DNA of 64,000 nt from Seriola aureovittata (lineage: Eukaryota; Chordata; Actinopteri; Carangiformes; Carangidae), in contig NC_079373.1 of assembly GCF_021018895.1 (NCBI RefSeq), forward strand, positions 20,840,501-20,904,500, written 5' to 3'. The notes below the pieces were generated by a model, which ran no database searches, had not been told where the DNA came from, and saw only the letters and a program-made list of their open reading frames with translations. A program made the translations under genes and the position numbers. The stretch's first letter is position 1; each line of letters starts with the position of its first letter. This document shows positions 58,741 to 64,000 of this stretch, one piece after another.

Positions 58741-61700
58741 AATAAAAAGGAACAAGAAAGGACTTGAGAACTTAGCTCAAGTGCATTAGAGGAAAATGAT
58801 AGAGTGAAGTAGACAATAAAAGCTGAAGGGGGCTAATGTAATCTCCATCAGCCTGTGAAAGAGCTCAAAAAGAAAGCCAGTAGCCTTAATTGTAATGTCA
58901 ATGGAATGTAGGTCCATTAGGATATTGACTTCAATGTCACGTTAACTGTGGCAACATAAACATCAGTCTCATATAGTCTGATGAGTTTATATTGACATTT
59001 TATTGGGCTTGTGTGTGTGCACATGTCTACACAAGTAAAATGTTGGAAAGTGTGTATTCATAAAAAAACAATTTGAGTGTTTACTCATCAGTGTAGCTCA
59101 CCACTCCCCCCCTTTTTTCTTTGTATTATTTCACTTTACGGGCAGTAAAACATTAAAAGGATGATTAAGAGAATGGTCTCCTTTTTGGCCAGTTGGTTGA
59201 GATGCGGACACACTTCCCAGCTCCCAGCAGGACCCCCTGTTATAAGTGAGGTAATGGCCTTGAACTGCAGCAGTCTTCACAGCCTGAAACATAGCCCCAC
59301 GGTCACTCTCCCAGATTATTGAGCCATTACTACAGCTTAACTAGGAGAAGGAAGAGGAACCAAACTTGCTTCAAAGAGATGGAAGTGAGCTGTAAAATGA
59401 AGTTTTCCCTGTACAGGACTGAAAAAAGTTGTATTTTTGTTTGATTTTGCACGATCATCTGTGCTCCGCATCGCTACATTTTCCCTCTGATCCTAAAGGA
59501 AGGAGGCTGACTGTAGATGGTCAAGGTCAAGGTAGATGAGAGGAAGCAGCAAAAGTACAAAGAGCTAAAGAGGATGTGGAGGAAGAGGGATATGTTAAGA
59601 AAGGAGCAAAAGAACTTGGATAAGTGACTATTGTGGATTTGGCTGAGGATTTGCAGACACACATAGTATATTCTAATAAAAGTGCACATACGCATGCACG
59701 CATTCACAAACTCAGACAAAGACTCTGAAAAGTGAATGTGAGTGATGAGGGGCATGTTCAAGGCCTTGCCACTGCAGACAGCTCATCTGTCGTCCTCAGA
59801 GATAAGAGGAGGATTCAGGCAGGATGGGTCCAGAATGTGAGGCAGACTGTGTCTCTGTCTGCAGGCTGAGCATTCAAGATTGAAATCTTTGAATAACCAA
59901 GCTGAATGAGATGAGAGGCAATAACTCAAAACGATATATTCAAGGATTTTCCGGCAGTTATTTTGTGTAAACTCTTGGAGGTATGGAAGTTTAGGAATGA
60001 CAATATTAAATGAAGAACATTCCATTACACTGAAATATCTTTTACAATGTGTATATATAATGTAGAATATGAGAAGGAAAACGTTTTATAATGAGCATCT
60101 CCAAAATAAAACTGCAAGTCTTGGTGTCATCTTTCCATCCAAGTCAAACTCCCTTCTTCATTGAGTAACAGTGTAATGAAACTAAATGTGAATTGGAATT
60201 TGTATTTTGTCATCTAAGTGAAGTGTACAGTAATGTGCTTCCTGTACTGCAACAAAACCTAAAAAGTAATAAATATGCAAAAATGCATCTAAAATGTAAA
60301 TGAGCTATTCAGATTTAAGTACAGAAGCTGAGTTTGTGTTTTCATTTTCACATTCTTTCAGTGTATTTTTAGCTAATATGAACATGAAAATGCCAACAGT
60401 TCATTTCACTTTCATTTTAGTTTCATTTAAAACATGTCAGTGTTGTGCTCTGGAGTAATTAAACACACATGGTTTTAATTTAATTTTGATTTTGACACGA
60501 TTGATTTAATCTGTGATTGAAACTGTGATTTAATCATGAAAATAAAAACTGAATTGTTTTATTTATGTCATATATCATGCACCAACAAATGGGAAATTAA
60601 CTTTCAAATGCACTGATTTATCTTCATATAGACTTGTCATTCCTAGATGCCCAAAGCATCTTCCGAAGAACAGAGTACTTTGTATATAAACACTCCACAG
60701 AGTTGCACCATCTGCAGTATATTTCCACACAAAGAAATGTTTAACCTATTTGTTGGTTCTTGCTCAGTTTGCATTTGTGTCTTCTTAAAGCCCAGGAGAG
60801 AAAGCATACCATCAGAGCACTTATACTATTTATTCTCATCATTCTGAAACAATACAGTTGCTGTTTTCAGGTCCTGATGGGGCTGGATATTTGTTGCAAC
60901 TTAAACCCAAAATGCGAAAACATGGGTCATTTATCAAAGTACAGTAATTGTGTTCAGTTCAGAATCCAAAGTCTGTTCTGTTCCCACACTGCTATTTTTG
61001 GTTGCGATTTGGAAGCAGACTGTCCCAGAACATCACGTTTTGACTTCAGTCTTGGGGATTTCGAGCTTCCCCATGCAGCTAATTACAGTCATGGCTGTGC
61101 TCTTATGGTCCATGTCTATGAAGAACAGATGGACAGTGGGTCTGACAGTCTGAGTCGGTGATGTGTTACCGCGCCAGCCAGAAAGCTGGTCAGAGAACGT
61201 GTCCCAGAAGTCAGAAATGATGAAGAGTTAGTATCACTTTAAAATCAGGAGGGTGGCTGAACGGATCATAAACTGGGTTTGGCCTGCAGACAGCAGCATA
61301 CAATACAACTGCATAGTGATGACAGATGGTCGGTGAGGAAGCTGGGATGTCTGCAGTACCAGGCTGTGAAGTGGCAACTGCCCTGAGTGTGTGTTTCTCC
61401 AGCTTCTAGCATTGAAAATGCTTTAATATGAAATTCATACAATAGTTTGCCATGACTGTGTGTTTGTGTGGTTAGTGAGGTATTCAAAGTTTACAGCTTC
61501 ACAGAATTAAGTGGAGTTGTGCCAAATGTCTTGTAGGCACCTGCATTAGACCAAAAATCAAATACAGGTAATAATGATGTACATTCACATTAAATCCACA
61601 TTTCCCAGGTTATCGTATTATTGATAAGAAAGTAGAAAACACTGAAATTAACCTTTCAGCTGAGGCTGCCCACAGATACAGACTAATGCTTCCATCTAGT

Positions 61701-62545
61701 GGAAAGGTACAGCTATTACAAATATTATTACAGATTTTAGGTTTTTTCTAGGTTGCAATTTGTCAAGGCGTATTCTTTTATTCTACATGGTGCATTATAT
61801 GATTTTATCAAATTTTGAGGCCAAAATAACTTGACTTTTCGTCCCTAGAGCATATCCACAAAAACACTGGATCCTACATGTCCCATAAAGCAAGTTGATA
61901 TCATGCTACACTGTTCCCTTCCTGCCTGATATTCACCCACATCTTGCAAACTCTGCATCCCCAGTTTTCAACACAGGATTTCTGACATTTCAAGATGAAA
62001 CTGAGATACCCCTGATGACATCAGACATCATTTTCTCAGACTCGACAAGCTCTCTCCAGAGCCACAGAAGACATTATACAACTATTTTCACAGGCTGTGT
62101 AAGGTTCCTCATGATCAGTATATTCAACTTCATATATTGCCCCTCTAATATGAAATATAGATGAAAACCGAAACCAGCTCTTGTGCTTAGCATATCACAT
62201 CATACGTTTCTGTTTTATTAATATGTTGTTGTGATTGTCTCTTATGTCGCAAAGTGACCGTTTGCGGTTACCTTTGTTATTCTGTGATTTTGTAGCCACA
62301 GAGTTTTTGCATAATATTCTACATGAGGCATTTTGACTTGTCACGGCAGGAAAAAACACAGGTGTAACTAATAACACTGATGACAGCTCTGTTCTGTTAG
62401 AGCCAGCGTGCACACAGAGGCCTGCCACTGCCACACAGAGTGGAATGCAGCCCTGTCAGCATTATTAGTAACACCTGTGTGTGACACAGTAAAGCGTCTG
62501 CCACGAGAACGGTTTGGACCAACTTGTTCCCTCTCTCTCTGGAAG
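58741..62545. other. Non-coding stretch, no gene seen
   Basis: Unique AT-rich sequence with no repeat landmark I recognise with confidence. The segment at 61870-62160 may be a diverged repeat. The 133-codon plus-strand frame at 60760-61161 has an acceptor-like site in it (GTTTTCAG|GTCC at about 60871) but no domain, and I do not call it. Confidence 0.3.
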
Positions 62546-62969
62546 AAGTGTTTGTATCCTTTACTGAAGTAAGAGAACCAATACCACTATGTACAAATAC
62601 ATCAAAGTCCTTCTTTTCAATGTTACCTGAATAAAAGAAGAGCAGGAAATTATTTTCAACAAAAAGTACTTGAAGTATCAAAAGTGGTAAAAGCAGTAAG
62701 TAGTGAAGGTTAGTGATATATAATTATATTTTTTATAAAACTAAAACTTGGCATTGGGTCATTGAACCTTCAGCCATGTATGATATTTCATAAGATGATC
62801 ATAAGTTTGGATATACAATATGAACTATAGTAGTCACAAAAAAAAAATATTTCCCTCTATAATGTAGTGGAGTGAATGAAAGAAGTGGCATAAAGTGGAA
62901 AATTTTCAACTGAATACCTCAAATCTTATTAAAGCATACTACTTGAGTAAAGAGTTACACCACACCACT
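62546..62969. repeat. Teleost interspersed repeat (aagtaaaagtac family)
   Basis: Landmarks in order: 'tttactgaagtaagag', 'aaccaataccactatgtac', 'aaaaagtacttgaagtatca', 'aaaagtggtaaaagcag', 'aatgtagtggagtgaatg', 'agtggcataaagtgg' and an end of 'tacttgagtaaagag' and 'ccacaccactg'. These follow the known order of a common fish repeat that begins and ends near 'cagtggtgg/ccaccactg'. About 90 bp in the middle is diverged or inserted. Confidence 0.65.
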
Positions 62970-64000
62970 GTTCGATGTTTCCTACACAGAAACACTCAGC
63001 AGTTTAGTCCCTGATGAGCAGTAAATTTAGATTTCAGACACTTAAATCATCATCATTTTGGCTCATCAGTGTCATTACTGAATCTATTACCTTGTACACT
63101 TTGTGTGGAAGATTTGAAAGACAATGTGGACAGTCCACATGTTGTGCCACAGAGTGATAAGCAGGGTCACTGAGTGCAAAAGGTGCAGCAGGATATAAGA
63201 GTCAGAAATATGTGGACGCTGTCTTTTTCTGTTGTGTAACAGTCGGTCCGCAGGCATATCCTGTCTTAAATTTTTCCTCCCTTCAGCGCTGCCAACTTGA
63301 TTTTGTTTGTGAACAAGTTCAAATTCAACATCAGACACATCAAGCCCCAGTGACTGACTGATTATTACTAACCATGTGATCATCCATTGTCAAAAGGACA
63401 CACCCTATGCTAACACAGAGCTCTAGCCATCTCTGAGTCACTCACTAAGCGCACCATTTTAAGAAAATAAATTATTTGAGGCCACAGCTCTCCTGCCAGC
63501 TGTAACACAGTCTGCATTCCTCTGCAGCAGCACGACTGCCACATCTCTCTGAGTCTGACTGCCACAGAAACACATCCTGAGGGTGAGGGACAGATGCATG
63601 GAAATAACATCTAGAAAACATAACCATGTGCTGTGCTCACGTGTTCGAATCAGGTTATGTGCCCGAATGGAATTAATTGTTGTTAATAGTGTTAAAACAA
63701 ATAAAATTTTATTTTATATAGTTGCACTTCTGGTTACTGTTCCTCAGGCTTGTGGAGAAGGTGCATGGTGCCAAGCAGTGAACAAAGTTTTTCTTTGTGG
63801 TTTTCTGCGTATGTTTTCTGCCTAGCGCTTGGGGCGCGTGTTTTGTATAATTAGAAACAATAACTTAAAGGGGTTTCATGTTGATGGAGTGTGAACTTTC
63901 CATAGTTGTCCTCCTGGAGAACACCAACCGATGGTCATCCTGGCACCAGCGCACATGCTCCAACCCGCTGAGGGAGCATGCTGTTGGTAAAAACAGAACT
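62970..64000. other. Non-coding stretch to the right edge
   Basis: No gene recognised. The minus-strand 98-codon frame at 63087-63383 has a plausible amino-acid mix but no family resemblance and no clear paired splice sites. Confidence 0.3.

Noticed and set aside
60760..61161. 133-codon plus-strand frame
   Set aside because: Balanced composition and an acceptor-like site inside drew attention, but there is no domain, no donor in phase and no family resemblance.

Overview
This window looks like nuclear DNA of a percomorph (spiny-rayed) teleost fish. It is AT-rich, CpG-poor and almost gene-free. It carries many long CA/TG microsatellites and old copies of several interspersed repeats that I recognise from percomorph genomes. 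These include the family rich in 'gctagcatgg' and 'atgttagcatgctaa', the 'aaaggaatagtttgac' family, the 'aagtaaaagtac' family, and a tRNA-derived SINE. The assignment rests on those repeats and not on an identified gene.

Layout. (1) 1-590: the 3' end of one protein-coding gene on the plus strand. An internal exon (open from the left edge to 181) is joined by an 83-bp intron with good splice signals to a terminal exon (265-511, stop TGA). A canonical AATAAA follows at 565. I could not name the protein. (2) 591-2935: intergenic DNA ending in an old interspersed repeat. (3) 2936-18655: the dominant feature, about 15.7 kb of tandem repeat built from a roughly 36-bp monomer. The monomer is a 26-bp module starting CGTCATAGTATAGTAAGG plus a 10-bp module such as CGTCAAAAAA. 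A left domain (2936-6758) uses a decayed A-type monomer. A middle zone (6759-8355) holds five related tRNA-SINE copies on the minus strand. A right domain (8356-18655) uses a better-preserved B-type monomer organised into higher-order repeats of about 204, 429 and 930-966 bp. (4) 18656-64000: about 45 kb with no exon I can defend. It contains old interspersed repeats, microsatellites, two perfect hairpins and several stretches that look like conserved non-coding elements by base composition and homeodomain/POU-like words.

The most unusual object is the array. It has nested higher-order structure, a block shared between its two ends, variation concentrated at the CpG of each module, hundreds of CREB/ATF half-sites (CGTCA), and a SINE that appears to have been amplified with the array. 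Its minus-strand open frames follow from the period being 12 codons, and I do not call them genes.

Limits: no alignment or search was possible. Repeat families are named by remembered resemblance, boundaries are approximate, and conserved-element calls are guesses. Large parts of 18.7-64 kb may be intronic to a gene whose exons lie outside or were missed.
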